Source: Yoonia sp035117555
GTDB taxonomy: Bacteria > Pseudomonadota > Alphaproteobacteria > Rhodobacterales > Rhodobacteraceae
Length of the DNA: 64,000 nucleotides
Reading direction: 5' to 3'
Assembly: GCF_035117555.1 (NCBI RefSeq)
Contig: NZ_JAYKPK010000012.1
Span: 1 to 64,000 of the forward strand
In this document: positions 52,513-61,027 of the stretch, piece by piece
How positions within the stretch are numbered: the first letter of the stretch is position 1
How the letters are laid out: every line of letters begins with the position of its first letter
Notes under the pieces: model-generated
The model's input: only the letters and a program-made list of their open reading frames with translations
Databases searched by the model: none
What the model was told of the DNA's origin: nothing
Program-made: the position numbers and the translations under genes

Positions 52513-53233
52513 AAAGTTGGCACAGCGTTGATGACTGTCACCAGACAAACGGCGCAGCACAGGTTGAGTAAGGATTCTGTCTATGAAATGGACATTTAAT
52601 ATATTCAAATTAATGGGTAAAATTTGTTATACCGCCGACAACACGTCAGACTCAAAGATCACCGTTTGGTAATCTGGGCCTGCAACTGCGCGCCGGTATG
52701 GCACCCGCCTTTGGAAATTGGCTTGAAGATCGCCAGCGAATACCCGCGCGGTCTTCCCAAGTCCCTGCCAGCTACCGCAGATCCGGCTCAAGTCGTGATC
52801 GAAGAGGGCCGGTCCATCGCTTCATAATCAGCGCCTGAGGCTGATCAGCCAGGTCGGCGATCAGCCCTGCAAATTCACGGATAAGTCCGTGGCTTTCAGC
52901 TGTGTAATGCGAAGGCTGCCCAACGACATTCTCGTGGTCATCGCCGCGATGGCACGAAACAACGCGTCTGGCGCAAAATCCACCTGGGGGTTGGCGAAGA
53001 AACACTGAAGTTCCGCGCTGTCGAGATCACCGGGAGCCACGACTCCATCTGTGGCCGCGGGGCGAGTGCCATCATCACAACTCGCAAAAATGCACGGCTG
53101 TAGAAGACCGTCCAAGATGCACTGGTTAAACTCCTGGGCCAGTACCTCATGCCGCGTGACTTCGACCGATAGGCCGCGGAAGTTCAGCTTCGCATCGCCG
53201 TCATGGACGGCTACACCGCCCTTTGCATCCCGG
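52513..53233. other. unassigned stretch between catabolic island and E2 operon
   Basis: About 720 bases. On the minus strand, frames ending at 52861 (to 53115 and beyond) and 52772 give peptides such as ALFRAIAAMTTRMSLGSLRI and ADLADQPQALIMKRWTGPL that look protein-like but shift frame between them. This suggests a decayed gene that I cannot name. No complete gene is supported. Confidence 0.4.
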
Positions 53234-54109
53234 TCACATCAGCATCCGGCGTGGATCACCGATCAATTCGGTGTAATGTGCCATGAACCGTGCCGCATCC
53301 GCACCGTTGATGACGCGGTGGTCATAAGACAGGTCCAACGGCGCCATCGGCACCGGCTGCGGCGTGTCGCCATCCCAAATGGTAATCGTTTCGGTGCGTG
53401 TGATCCCGAGGATCGCGACCTCAGGCGGATTTACAATGGGCGTGAAAGCACTGCCGCCGATGCCGCCGAGATTGGTGATCGTCATCGAGGCACCACCCAT
53501 CTGGTCCGGACCGATCTTGCGCGCCTGCGCCTTGCTGGCCAAATCAGCGATTTCGCTGGCGATCTGCCACAGACCTTTCTGGTCGACATCTCGGATCACT
53601 GGCACCATCAAGCCATGCGGCGTATCCACCGCAATGCCGATATGAACGTAATCTTTCAGTGTCAGCACCTGCCCGTCCGCCGACAGGGAGGCGTTGAAGC
53701 GCGGGAATTTACGCAAGGCTCGCGCAAGGGCCGCGACATGAAACGCCAGTGCGGTGAGCTTTACTCCGCGCGCTTGCGCCTGAGTTTTCAGACTAGCCCG
53801 CAGGCCTTCGATTGCGCGGATATCGGCGCGGTCGTGGTGGGTGACGGCAGGGATCCTGGCTTGCGCTGCTGCCATGTTGCGTGCAGCAACTTGCGCAAAG
53901 CGCGACATCGGTGCGGTCGTGACCGGCCCATATTGGCTGTGATCCACCTCCCAATAGCTTGTGTCACCAGCGGTCGTCATGCTGGGTCGTGCGCCGATAT
54001 CCTCTGGCCCGATCGTGGTGCGGCCCAGCTTTTTGGCAAGCGCGTCGATGTCGACATTCTGGTCGCGCGCCATGCGGCGGGTGGACGGGCTGGCGATAAT
54101 CTCTGTCAT
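53234..54109 (-). CDS. lipoyl-less E2 acyltransferase (2-oxo acid dehydrogenase)
   Basis: Catalytic core subunit of a 2-oxo-acid dehydrogenase E2, 291 residues. It starts with an E3-binding peripheral domain (ASPSTRRMARDQNVDIDALAKKLG) and goes straight to the trimeric acyltransferase domain (RFAQVAARNMAAAQARIPAV, SMTITNLGGIGG). It ends with the active-site His in SYDHRVINGADAARF; Asn after the His is also seen in the E. coli/Azotobacter E2p type. No lipoyl domain is present, so acyl groups must arrive on the separate di-lipoyl protein encoded two genes upstream. The start at 54109 has AAGGGGG. Confidence 0.9.
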   Translation of the reverse strand: MTEIIASPSTRRMARDQNVDIDALAKKLGRTTIGPEDIGARPSMTTAGDTSYWEVDHSQYGPVTTAPMSRFAQVAARNMAAAQARIPAVTHHDRADIRAIEGLRASLKTQAQARGVKLTALAFHVAALARALRKFPRFNASLSADGQVLTLKDYVHIGIAVDTPHGLMVPVIRDVDQKGLWQIASEIADLASKAQARKIGPDQMGGASMTITNLGGIGGSAFTPIVNPPEVAILGITRTETITIWDGDTPQPVPMAPLDLSYDHRVINGADAARFMAHYTELIGDPRRMLM

Positions 54110-54120
54110 GTCCGTCCCCC

Positions 54121-55545
54121 TTACCAACTGGCCGAAATATATTGCGTTTCCATGAATTCGAGCATGCCTTCATGCCCGCCTTCACGGCCCAGACCCGATT
54201 GCTTGGTCCCGCCAAAGGGGGCTGCCGGGTCGCTGACCAGACCACGGTTCAGCCCGACCATGCCGTAATCGAGCTTTTCGCAGACCTGCAGGGCGCGTTT
54301 GAAATCGCCAGAAAAGACATACGCGACAAGGCCGTATTCGGTGGCATTGGCGCGCCGGATGACATCATCCTGCTCGGTGAAGGTCTGGATTGCGGCGACG
54401 GGGCCGAAGATCTCGTCATGCACGCAATCGGCGGTTTCAGGGACGTTTGAAAGGACAGTGGGCGGATAGAAATAGCCGGTTCCAGAGGGTGTCACGCCAC
54501 CACATTCGATCTTGGCCCCTTTGGCGACAGCATCGGCCACGAAAGCCGCCACCTTGTCGCGCGTATCGGCATTGACCAAGGGGCCGACATCGACCGATGG
54601 GTCGGTGCCATCGCCGAGTTTGAGTGCCGCCATGCGCGCGGTCAGGCGTTTGGTGAATTCTGCCGCGATGTTTTCATGCACATAGATCCGGTTGGCGGCT
54701 GTGCAAGCTTCGCCGAGATTTCGCATCTTGGCCTGCATCGTGCCGTCGATGGCTGTATCCATATCGGCATCGTCGAAGACGATCACAGGGGCATTGCCGC
54801 CCAGTTCCATCGCCGGTTTCAAAACCTGATCGGCGGCGGATTTCAACAGCTTGCGGCCAACGCCGGTGGAGCCGGTAAAGCTGACTACCCGCACGCGCGG
54901 ATCATGCAGCATATGATCGACCAATGCACCGGTCTTGCGCGAGGGCAGGACATTCACCAGACCGGGGGGCACGCCGGCCTGTTCCAGCAGGGGCATTAGC
55001 GCGAGCATCGTCAGCGGTGTTTCGGACGCGGGTTTGATGATCACAGCACAACCTGCCGCCAATGCAGGTGCAATCTTGCGGGTGCCCATGGCGGCGGGGT
55101 AATTCCACGGCGTGATCAGCACGGCGAGGCCTGCGGGTTTATGCTGCACCATGATCCGCGCGCCGGAGGCGGGGGCATGGGTGATCATCCCATCGGCACG
55201 CACCGCCTCTTCCGCGAACCAGCGGAAGAATTCGGCGGCATAGGCGGCCTCGCCCCGCGCATCCGCGCTGGCCTTGCCGTTTTCCAGCGTGATCAGATGG
55301 GCGAATTCATCCAGCCGGGCTGTCATCAATTCCCACGCTTTGCGCAGCACTTCCGACCGCGCACGCGGCGTGCGGGCGGCCCAATCGGCCATTGCAGCCT
55401 CGGCGGCATCAAGGGCGGCATCGGCATCGGCGATATCGGCGCTGGCAACCGAAGCGATCACCTGTTCTGTCGCGGGGTTGATGACGTCGAAACGGTCAGC
55501 GGTCTTGTGCCATGTGCCGTTGATGTAAAGATCGGTATATTCCAT
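54121..55545 (-). CDS. NAD(P)-dependent aldehyde (succinate-semialdehyde type) dehydrogenase
   Basis: Aldehyde dehydrogenase of 474 residues. The cofactor-fold motif VVSFTGSTGVGRKLL, Glu in PAMELGGNAPVIVF and the catalytic Cys in LGEACTAANRIYVHENI are all present; the ending FGGTKQSGLGREGGHEGMLEF is typical of GabD-like enzymes. It lies between the two E2 genes, so its role is probably to oxidise the aldehyde released by the E1 reaction. The start at 55545 follows GGGGGA. Confidence 0.93.
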   Translation of the reverse strand: MEYTDLYINGTWHKTADRFDVINPATEQVIASVASADIADADAALDAAEAAMADWAARTPRARSEVLRKAWELMTARLDEFAHLITLENGKASADARGEAAYAAEFFRWFAEEAVRADGMITHAPASGARIMVQHKPAGLAVLITPWNYPAAMGTRKIAPALAAGCAVIIKPASETPLTMLALMPLLEQAGVPPGLVNVLPSRKTGALVDHMLHDPRVRVVSFTGSTGVGRKLLKSAADQVLKPAMELGGNAPVIVFDDADMDTAIDGTMQAKMRNLGEACTAANRIYVHENIAAEFTKRLTARMAALKLGDGTDPSVDVGPLVNADTRDKVAAFVADAVAKGAKIECGGVTPSGTGYFYPPTVLSNVPETADCVHDEIFGPVAAIQTFTEQDDVIRRANATEYGLVAYVFSGDFKRALQVCEKLDYGMVGLNRGLVSDPAAPFGGTKQSGLGREGGHEGMLEFMETQYISASW

Positions 55546-55560
55546 GTAGTCCCCCAAGGG

Positions 55561-56826
55561 TCAGAGCAGGTGGTGCAGCGGGTGTTCCATCCGGTCTGCG
55601 AAAGTGGTCAAAAGCTGGATCGCAGCGGGCGCGTCCAGTTGCGCGGGCGTGCATTCCAATGTGATCGTCAGCCCCTGCGCGGCGGACATCAGTGTCAGCA
55701 CCGGCACGTCCGCAGCACCAAGTGTCACGCTGCGCAAGGCGGTGCCGCGCAGGTCGCGCAGGATCAGGTCAGCGGCGCTATCTGTCTGTGTGATCGCCGA
55801 AAGCGACCGGTCGGCGGGCACGGCATAGCTGTGCTGTTGGCCAAAGCGGGCGATGGCGACAACACAGGGCGCGGTCAAGCTGGCACCGGCCAGACCGGCG
55901 AGCAGGGCATCTGCATCGGTCAGGCCGTTTGCCGCGGCCCAAGGCGCGAAATCGGCGAAACCGTCGCTGGCAATCCCGGCTGTCAGACTCATGGCCGCTG
56001 CTGTGGCCGTTGGCATTTGCGTTTTTTCGGAGATCGCGCGCAGCGCGTCCAGATCCGCCACATGGAACGGTTGCGGATGGCCGGCCTTGACCAGCAGTGC
56101 CAGATCAAGCCCCTGTTCGCGCGCCAGCCTGCGCGCCTTGGGTGAGGTGAGGATGCGTCCTCCGGTTGGCACGGGGACCGGTGTTGCCGGTTTCGGGGGT
56201 GCCTTTGTTGGTGCTGCGGCAGGTGTTTCGGCAGCAGGTTTGGACGGCGGCGGCGATGCCACCGATCTGGTGACTGGATTGTCAGGCTTTTCTGCGCTGA
56301 TGATCGCAACGTGTGCGCCGACCGGCACCTCTTGTCCGGCCTCGGCCAAGGTGGCGGCAAGGTAACCGTCAAAACCGGCAGAGACTTCCATCGTGGATTT
56401 GTCGGTTTCGACCTCGAACAGCAGATCATCGGCGGTCACCGCATCGCCGGGGGATTTCAGCCAGTTCACCAGAAGACCGGTGTCCTGCGCCATGCCCAGT
56501 TGCGGCATGGTGACAGAGTTGCCAATTGGCAATTCGTCTTTTTCATCTTTAATTACAGTGAGTTGTTGTATTTTCGCGTTATCATCGGCGCTATCGGAAA
56601 TCTGCGCGATCACGGCACCGACCGGCACATCCTCGCCTTCGCCCGCTGTCACGCCGGTCAGATAGCCGCTGGCCTGCGCCTCGACCTCCATCGTGGCCTT
56701 GTCGGTTTCGACCTCGAACAAAGCATCGCCCTTGGTCACGGCATCGCCGGGCGCTTTGAGCCAGGCGACGATCTTGCCCGCGTCCTGCGCCATGCCGAGT
56801 TGGGGCATTGTCACATCACGCGGCAT
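55561..56826 (-). CDS. di-lipoyl E2-like protein with degenerate acyltransferase domain
   Basis: Carrier subunit of 421 residues: lipoyl domain 1 (1-78, Lys43 in ETDKATMEV), lipoyl domain 2 (about 104-178, Lys143 in ETDKSTMEV), a Pro/Ala-rich flexible linker (181-223), then an E3-binding-like domain (226-262, LTSPKARRLAREQGLDLALL). The remaining 160 residues keep only traces of an E2 core (ADRMEHPLHHLL end) and lack the catalytic DHR motif. It therefore seems to carry acyl groups for the separate core subunit. Its start overlaps the E1-beta stop. Confidence 0.88.
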   Translation of the reverse strand: MPRDVTMPQLGMAQDAGKIVAWLKAPGDAVTKGDALFEVETDKATMEVEAQASGYLTGVTAGEGEDVPVGAVIAQISDSADDNAKIQQLTVIKDEKDELPIGNSVTMPQLGMAQDTGLLVNWLKSPGDAVTADDLLFEVETDKSTMEVSAGFDGYLAATLAEAGQEVPVGAHVAIISAEKPDNPVTRSVASPPPSKPAAETPAAAPTKAPPKPATPVPVPTGGRILTSPKARRLAREQGLDLALLVKAGHPQPFHVADLDALRAISEKTQMPTATAAAMSLTAGIASDGFADFAPWAAANGLTDADALLAGLAGASLTAPCVVAIARFGQQHSYAVPADRSLSAITQTDSAADLILRDLRGTALRSVTLGAADVPVLTLMSAAQGLTITLECTPAQLDAPAAIQLLTTFADRMEHPLHHLL

Positions 56827-57811
56827 CTATCATCTCCCCCGCGCAAAGCCTGCGGGCATTGGCGGCGACAGTTTCGGGGGTGGGCACGGTCACGTCTTCC
56901 AGCGCGGGCGAGAACGGGACCGGCACATCCATCGCGCCCATGCGTAGGACGGGTGCGTCCAGATGATAGAATGCCTTTTCATTCAGACGTGACGCGATTT
57001 CGGCGGTCACGCCATAGCTTTGGTGGCCTTCGTCGATGACGATGGCGCGGCTGGTCTTGCGCACGCTTTCGATCAGCGTCGCCTCGTCCAGCGGCACGAT
57101 GGTGCGGGGGTCGATGACCTCTGCGCTGATGCCTTCCTTCGCCAGAATGTCGGCGGCTTTTTCGGCGACCTGCACCATCGATGAGGTGGCGATAAAGGTG
57201 ATGTCGGTGCCGGTCCGTTTGATATTCGCCACGCCGAAGGGGATCAGATATTCTTCTTCCGGCACCGGGGCCTTGTCCTGATACATCAGCTTGTCTTCGA
57301 AGATCACCACCGGGTTGTTGTCGCGGATCGCGGTTTTCATCAGGCCCTTGGCCTCGTAGGCCGATGACGGCATCGCGACCTTCAACCCCGGAATATGCGC
57401 GACCAAAGCCTGCAAGGATTGGCTGTGTTGTGCGGCAGATCGGCGGGTAGCGCCCATATTGGTGCGCAGGACCATCGGGACGGAGAGTTTGCCGCCCGAC
57501 ATATAATGCTGTTTGGCTGCCTGATTGCACAGCTGGTCCATGACCAGATAGATGAAATCGCCGAACATCAGATCGACAATCGGGCGCGCGCCGGTCATCG
57601 CGGCACCGACGGCGAGGCCGACAAAGCCGGGTTCGGAAATCGGGGTGTCGATGACGCGGGCGGTGCCGAATTCCTCGACCAGACCGGACAGGACCTTGAA
57701 TGGGGTCCCGGCCTCGGCCACGTCTTCGCCCATGATGAAGACGGTGGGGTCACGGCGCATTTCTTCGGCGATGGCTTCGTTGACGGCTTGGGATAGGGTG
57801 ATCTCTCTCAT
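56816..57811 (-). CDS. 2-oxo acid (acetoin-type) dehydrogenase E1, beta subunit
   Basis: Beta chain of a heterotetrameric thiamine-diphosphate E1, 331 residues. EDVAEAGTPFKVLSGLVEEFG, VIDTPISEPGFVGLAVGAAM and HYMSGGKLSVPMVLRTNMG are typical; the Glu in PISEPG contacts the cofactor aminopyrimidine. The C-terminal transketolase domain ends DGKE-type VIDEGHQSYGVTAEIASRL. The start at 57811 has GAGGAGAG. It is adjacent to E1 alpha (14 bases). Confidence 0.94.
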   Translation of the reverse strand: MREITLSQAVNEAIAEEMRRDPTVFIMGEDVAEAGTPFKVLSGLVEEFGTARVIDTPISEPGFVGLAVGAAMTGARPIVDLMFGDFIYLVMDQLCNQAAKQHYMSGGKLSVPMVLRTNMGATRRSAAQHSQSLQALVAHIPGLKVAMPSSAYEAKGLMKTAIRDNNPVVIFEDKLMYQDKAPVPEEEYLIPFGVANIKRTGTDITFIATSSMVQVAEKAADILAKEGISAEVIDPRTIVPLDEATLIESVRKTSRAIVIDEGHQSYGVTAEIASRLNEKAFYHLDAPVLRMGAMDVPVPFSPALEDVTVPTPETVAANARRLCAGEMIDAA

Positions 57812-57825
57812 GATTGGCTCTCTCC

Positions 57826-58803
57826 TCAATCCGCGTAAACATGCATGTCCACTTCGGACACATCGGGGTATTTGGCAGCCTCGGCATAGGCGACGGCCTG
57901 GGTCGCATCTGCCTCGATCTCGGCGTTCATCGCCTCGATCTCATCCTCCGTGGCGATGCCCTGATCGACCAGCCAGCCCCGGAACCGCACGATAGGATCG
58001 CGGTTTTCCTTCCAGTCCTTTTCTTCATCTTTGGACCGGTAATATTCGCGGTTGATGTCGCCGACATGGTGGCCGTGATAGCGATAGGTTTCGAGTTCGA
58101 TAAAGAACGGCCCTTCGCCCTTGCGACAACGCGCGACCAGCGTCTGGGTCAATTCATTGACGGCCAAAACGTCCTGCCCGTCGACCTTGAACGCTTCGAT
58201 CCCGAAAGCCTCGGCGCGGGCGGTGATGGACCCGGCGGCGATTTCCTCGGTCTTGGTATATTCGGAATAGCCGTTGTTTTCGCAGGCATAGATCACCGGC
58301 AGGTCCCAGAGCGCGGCCATGTTCATGACCTCGTAGAGCAGGCCCTGTGCGGTGGCCCCGTCACCAAAGAAACAGACGGTGACATCGTTCTGGCCCAGCA
58401 GTTTCGCGCGCAGGGCCGATCCGGTGGCGATCCCCATGGAGCCGCCGACGATGGCATTGGCACCCAGATTGCCGTGGCTTTGGTCGGCAATATGCATCGA
58501 CCCGCCCTTGCCGCGGCAATAGCCTTCTTCCTTGCCCAGAAGTTCGCAGAACATTTCCTTGAAATTGGCCCCCTTGGCGACGCAATGGCCGTGGCCACGG
58601 TGGGTGGATGTGATGCGGTCGTTGTCGGTCAGCGCCTCGCAGATGCCCACCGCCACGGCCTCTTCGCCGGAATACATATGCGTCAGGCCGGGCATTTGGG
58701 CCGACAGGTAAAGCTGGTTGGCGTTATCCTCAAACGTGCGGATGCGGACCATCTGGCGATACATGCGCAGGTAATCTTCGGTGTTGGTTTTGGTCTTGGC
58801 CAT
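57826..58803 (-). CDS. 2-oxo acid (acetoin-type) dehydrogenase E1, alpha subunit
   Basis: Alpha chain of the thiamine-diphosphate E1, 325 residues. The sequence HRGHGHCVAKGANFKEMFCELLGK and GKGGSMHIADQSHGNLGANAIVGG is closest to AcoA of acetoin dehydrogenase; GDGATAQGLLYEVMNMAALW with ENNGYSEYT is the cofactor-binding GDG-N motif. MAKTKTN at 58803 is chosen as start (AAAGGA upstream). Acetoin-type E1s cleave ketols to an aldehyde and an acyl group, which suits the aldehyde dehydrogenase in this operon. Confidence 0.94.
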   Translation of the reverse strand: MAKTKTNTEDYLRMYRQMVRIRTFEDNANQLYLSAQMPGLTHMYSGEEAVAVGICEALTDNDRITSTHRGHGHCVAKGANFKEMFCELLGKEEGYCRGKGGSMHIADQSHGNLGANAIVGGSMGIATGSALRAKLLGQNDVTVCFFGDGATAQGLLYEVMNMAALWDLPVIYACENNGYSEYTKTEEIAAGSITARAEAFGIEAFKVDGQDVLAVNELTQTLVARCRKGEGPFFIELETYRYHGHHVGDINREYYRSKDEEKDWKENRDPIVRFRGWLVDQGIATEDEIEAMNAEIEADATQAVAYAEAAKYPDVSEVDMHVYAD

Positions 58804-58843
58804 GGGCATGTCCTTTCGGGGGTGGCGGGGTGAACCCCGTGCC

Positions 58844-60142
58844 TTAATAACGGTTGGCGATGGGCAATTCTTCGGCCGGAAACAGGCTGATGACCTCGCA
58901 TCCGGTTTCGGTGACGACCACCTCTTCCTCGATCCTGGCAGCGGAATAGCCGTCGGAGGCGGGGCAATAGGTTTCCAGCGCAAAGACCATGCCGGTCTTG
59001 ATCTCCATCGGGTGATCGAGGCTGATCGCGCGGCTGATGATCGGGCGTTCATGCAGCGCCAGCCCCAGACCATGGCCGAATTGCAGACCGAAGGCCTGAT
59101 CTTCATTCGCAAAGCCAAGGCTTTCGGCGGTGGGCCAGACCTCGGCCACTTTGTCGGTGGTCACCCCCGGTTTGATCATCGCGATCGAGGCGTCGATCCA
59201 TTCGCGCGCTTTGACATAGGCGTCGTTTTGCGACGGTGTCGCGCGGCCCACGTTGAAGGTGCGGTAATAGCAGGTGCGATAGCCCTGATAGCTTTGCAGG
59301 ATATCGAAAAACGCCTGATCGCCGGGGCGGATCAGCCTGTCGGTGAAATTATGCGGATGCGGGTTGCAGCGTTCGCCGGAAATCGCGTTGATCGCTTCGA
59401 CGTCATCCGATCCCATTTCGTAAAGCATCTTGTTGGACAGAGCGACGATATCGTTTTCACGCACACCCGGTTTCAACTCTTCATAGATCATGTGGTAGAC
59501 GCCATCGACCATGGCGGCGGCCTGGGTCAGAAGCTGGATTTCATCCCAGTTCTTGATCTCGCGCGCCGCCAGCATGATCTGCTGGCCGTCGACCACGTTG
59601 ATGCCGGCTTCTTTCAGCGCGTGGAACATGGCGGTTTCGGCGTAATCCACGCCAACCGGCATCCCGGCCATCCCGGCATCCTTGATCATCTGTGCGATCA
59701 TTTTTGCGTATTTCTGCATCAGGCCGAAATCGGGCGGGATCGTGCCCCGCATGCCGACAACACCGGCAAGGCAATGGTCGGGTTCGAGCCAGTCGGAATG
59801 GCGTTTGTGATGCACGGCGGCAGAGCCGAAATCCCAGACATAGGGCGAATCGTCGCCGGTCAGCAGGCAGAAACGACACATCTTGTCGCGTTCCCATTCA
59901 CCGATCTTGGTGGCGGTCACATAGCGGATATTGTTGATGTCGAACAACAAGAGCGAGCCTGCCTGCGAGTTCTGAAGCGACTGGCGGGTGCGGGCCAGAC
60001 GGTAGCGCCGCAGGCGGTCATGGTCGATCCGGCGTTCGAAATCGACCGACATATGACCCCAGGCGGGAATACGTTCGCGCCATTCCCAATTCGGTTCAAG
60101 ATCTTTTGGCGTCAGCAGGTTGGGCATCAATGCGCGGGACAT
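58844..60142 (-). CDS. M24-fold (pita-bread) protein with altered metal site
   Basis: Member of the aminopeptidase P/creatinase/DddP superfamily, 432 residues. Four of five dimetal ligands are at expected places: Asp280 (AFFDI), His357 (FGHGLGLALHE), Glu390 (ALETYCP) and Glu405 (ARIEEE). The second Asp is replaced by Cys291 (GYRTCYYRTF against GYxSDxTRTF). Creatinase-type relatives lose ligands and use a metal-free mechanism, so this may be a non-peptidase hydrolase or lyase. The alpha-helical N-terminal domain is complete. It is co-transcribed with the SDR and E1 genes. Confidence 0.85.
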   Translation of the reverse strand: MSRALMPNLLTPKDLEPNWEWRERIPAWGHMSVDFERRIDHDRLRRYRLARTRQSLQNSQAGSLLLFDINNIRYVTATKIGEWERDKMCRFCLLTGDDSPYVWDFGSAAVHHKRHSDWLEPDHCLAGVVGMRGTIPPDFGLMQKYAKMIAQMIKDAGMAGMPVGVDYAETAMFHALKEAGINVVDGQQIMLAAREIKNWDEIQLLTQAAAMVDGVYHMIYEELKPGVRENDIVALSNKMLYEMGSDDVEAINAISGERCNPHPHNFTDRLIRPGDQAFFDILQSYQGYRTCYYRTFNVGRATPSQNDAYVKAREWIDASIAMIKPGVTTDKVAEVWPTAESLGFANEDQAFGLQFGHGLGLALHERPIISRAISLDHPMEIKTGMVFALETYCPASDGYSAARIEEEVVVTETGCEVISLFPAEELPIANRY

Positions 60143-60206
60143 GGCTTACTCCTTTTCGGTGCGGGCTGCGCACCAAATCATGTGAAAATATCGTAGGAAA
60201 ATCAGG

Positions 60207-61016
60207 CTATTGGATGCACCAACCGCCATCGACATGGATCATCTGGCCTGTCATGTAATCGCTGTCGTCACTGACCAGGAAAGACGCGGTGCCGGTGATA
60301 TCCTTGGGGTAGGAGACGCGTTTGATCTGCAGCGCATCGCGGACGATATCGTCATAGGCCTGACCTTCCTTTTCCTTGAAGCCGATCTCGACCAGATCTT
60401 TGTCAAGCTGTTCCCAAAGCGGGGTGACCACCACGCCCGGCGCATAGCCGTTGACGGTGATGTTGTGTTCGGACAGGCCAATCGCGCCGCAATGGGTCAG
60501 CGCAAGGCAGCCGTATTTCGAGGTGCAATAGACCGTCACATCGACCAGCGGCTTTCGCGAGGCGATGGAGCCGACGTTGATCAGCTTATAAGGATGATCC
60601 GGCATCGGGCCTTGCGCGATCATCTGGCGGGCGGTTTCCTGCATGCCCAGCCACATCGCCTTGGTATTGACGTTCATGATCAGGTCCCAGTTGTCTTCAT
60701 CGATATCCATGAAGAAACGGGGTTTGTTCAGACCGGCGTTGAACACGCCGACATTGATCGATCCGAAGGCTTCCACGGTCGCAGCGACTGCTGCGGCATT
60801 GTCTTCGCGCTTGGTGACATCCATCCGCACAGCAATCGCCTTGCCATTGCCTGCAGCGTTGATTTTGGCGGCGACCTCTTGTGCCGCCTCTAGATCCAAA
60901 TCGCCAAGGCAGACATTCGCGCCTTGCGCGGCGAAGCTTTCGGCATTGGCAGCCCCCATGCCGCGTGCGGCACCGGTGATCAGGATATTCTTGCCGTTCA
61001 GGCGATTGGTGTCCAT
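60207..61016 (-). CDS. short-chain dehydrogenase/reductase (FabG-like)
   Basis: Classical SDR of 269 residues: TGAARGMGAANAESFAAQG cofactor motif, NAG in VFNAGLNKP, catalytic Ser in NVGSIASRKPL and Tyr-x3-Lys in YCTSKYG. It ends with DDSDYMTGQMIHVDGGW. It is the second gene of the operon after the regulator (11 bases) and probably oxidises an imported sugar or polyol to the ketone handled by the E1 complex. Confidence 0.94.
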   Translation of the reverse strand: MDTNRLNGKNILITGAARGMGAANAESFAAQGANVCLGDLDLEAAQEVAAKINAAGNGKAIAVRMDVTKREDNAAAVAATVEAFGSINVGVFNAGLNKPRFFMDIDEDNWDLIMNVNTKAMWLGMQETARQMIAQGPMPDHPYKLINVGSIASRKPLVDVTVYCTSKYGCLALTHCGAIGLSEHNITVNGYAPGVVVTPLWEQLDKDLVEIGFKEKEGQAYDDIVRDALQIKRVSYPKDITGTASFLVSDDSDYMTGQMIHVDGGWCIQ

Positions 61017-61027
61017 GGTTTCCTCCC

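Noticed and set aside
53234..54109. Inactive E2 because the HRVIDG Asp is Asn
   Set aside because: Asn at this position is also found in active E2p enzymes of the Azotobacter type, so the change alone does not imply loss of activity.
58844..60142. DMSP lyase DddP
   Set aside because: Same fold and a Roseobacter-type context, but the sequence around the metal site (FFDI...CYYRTF) does not match DddP (FDTD...CTDISRSW); kept as an unspecified M24-fold protein.
58781..60196. 471-codon plus-strand open frame
   Set aside because: Antisense to the M24-fold gene over its whole length; its His/Gly-rich composition is that of a reverse-frame shadow.
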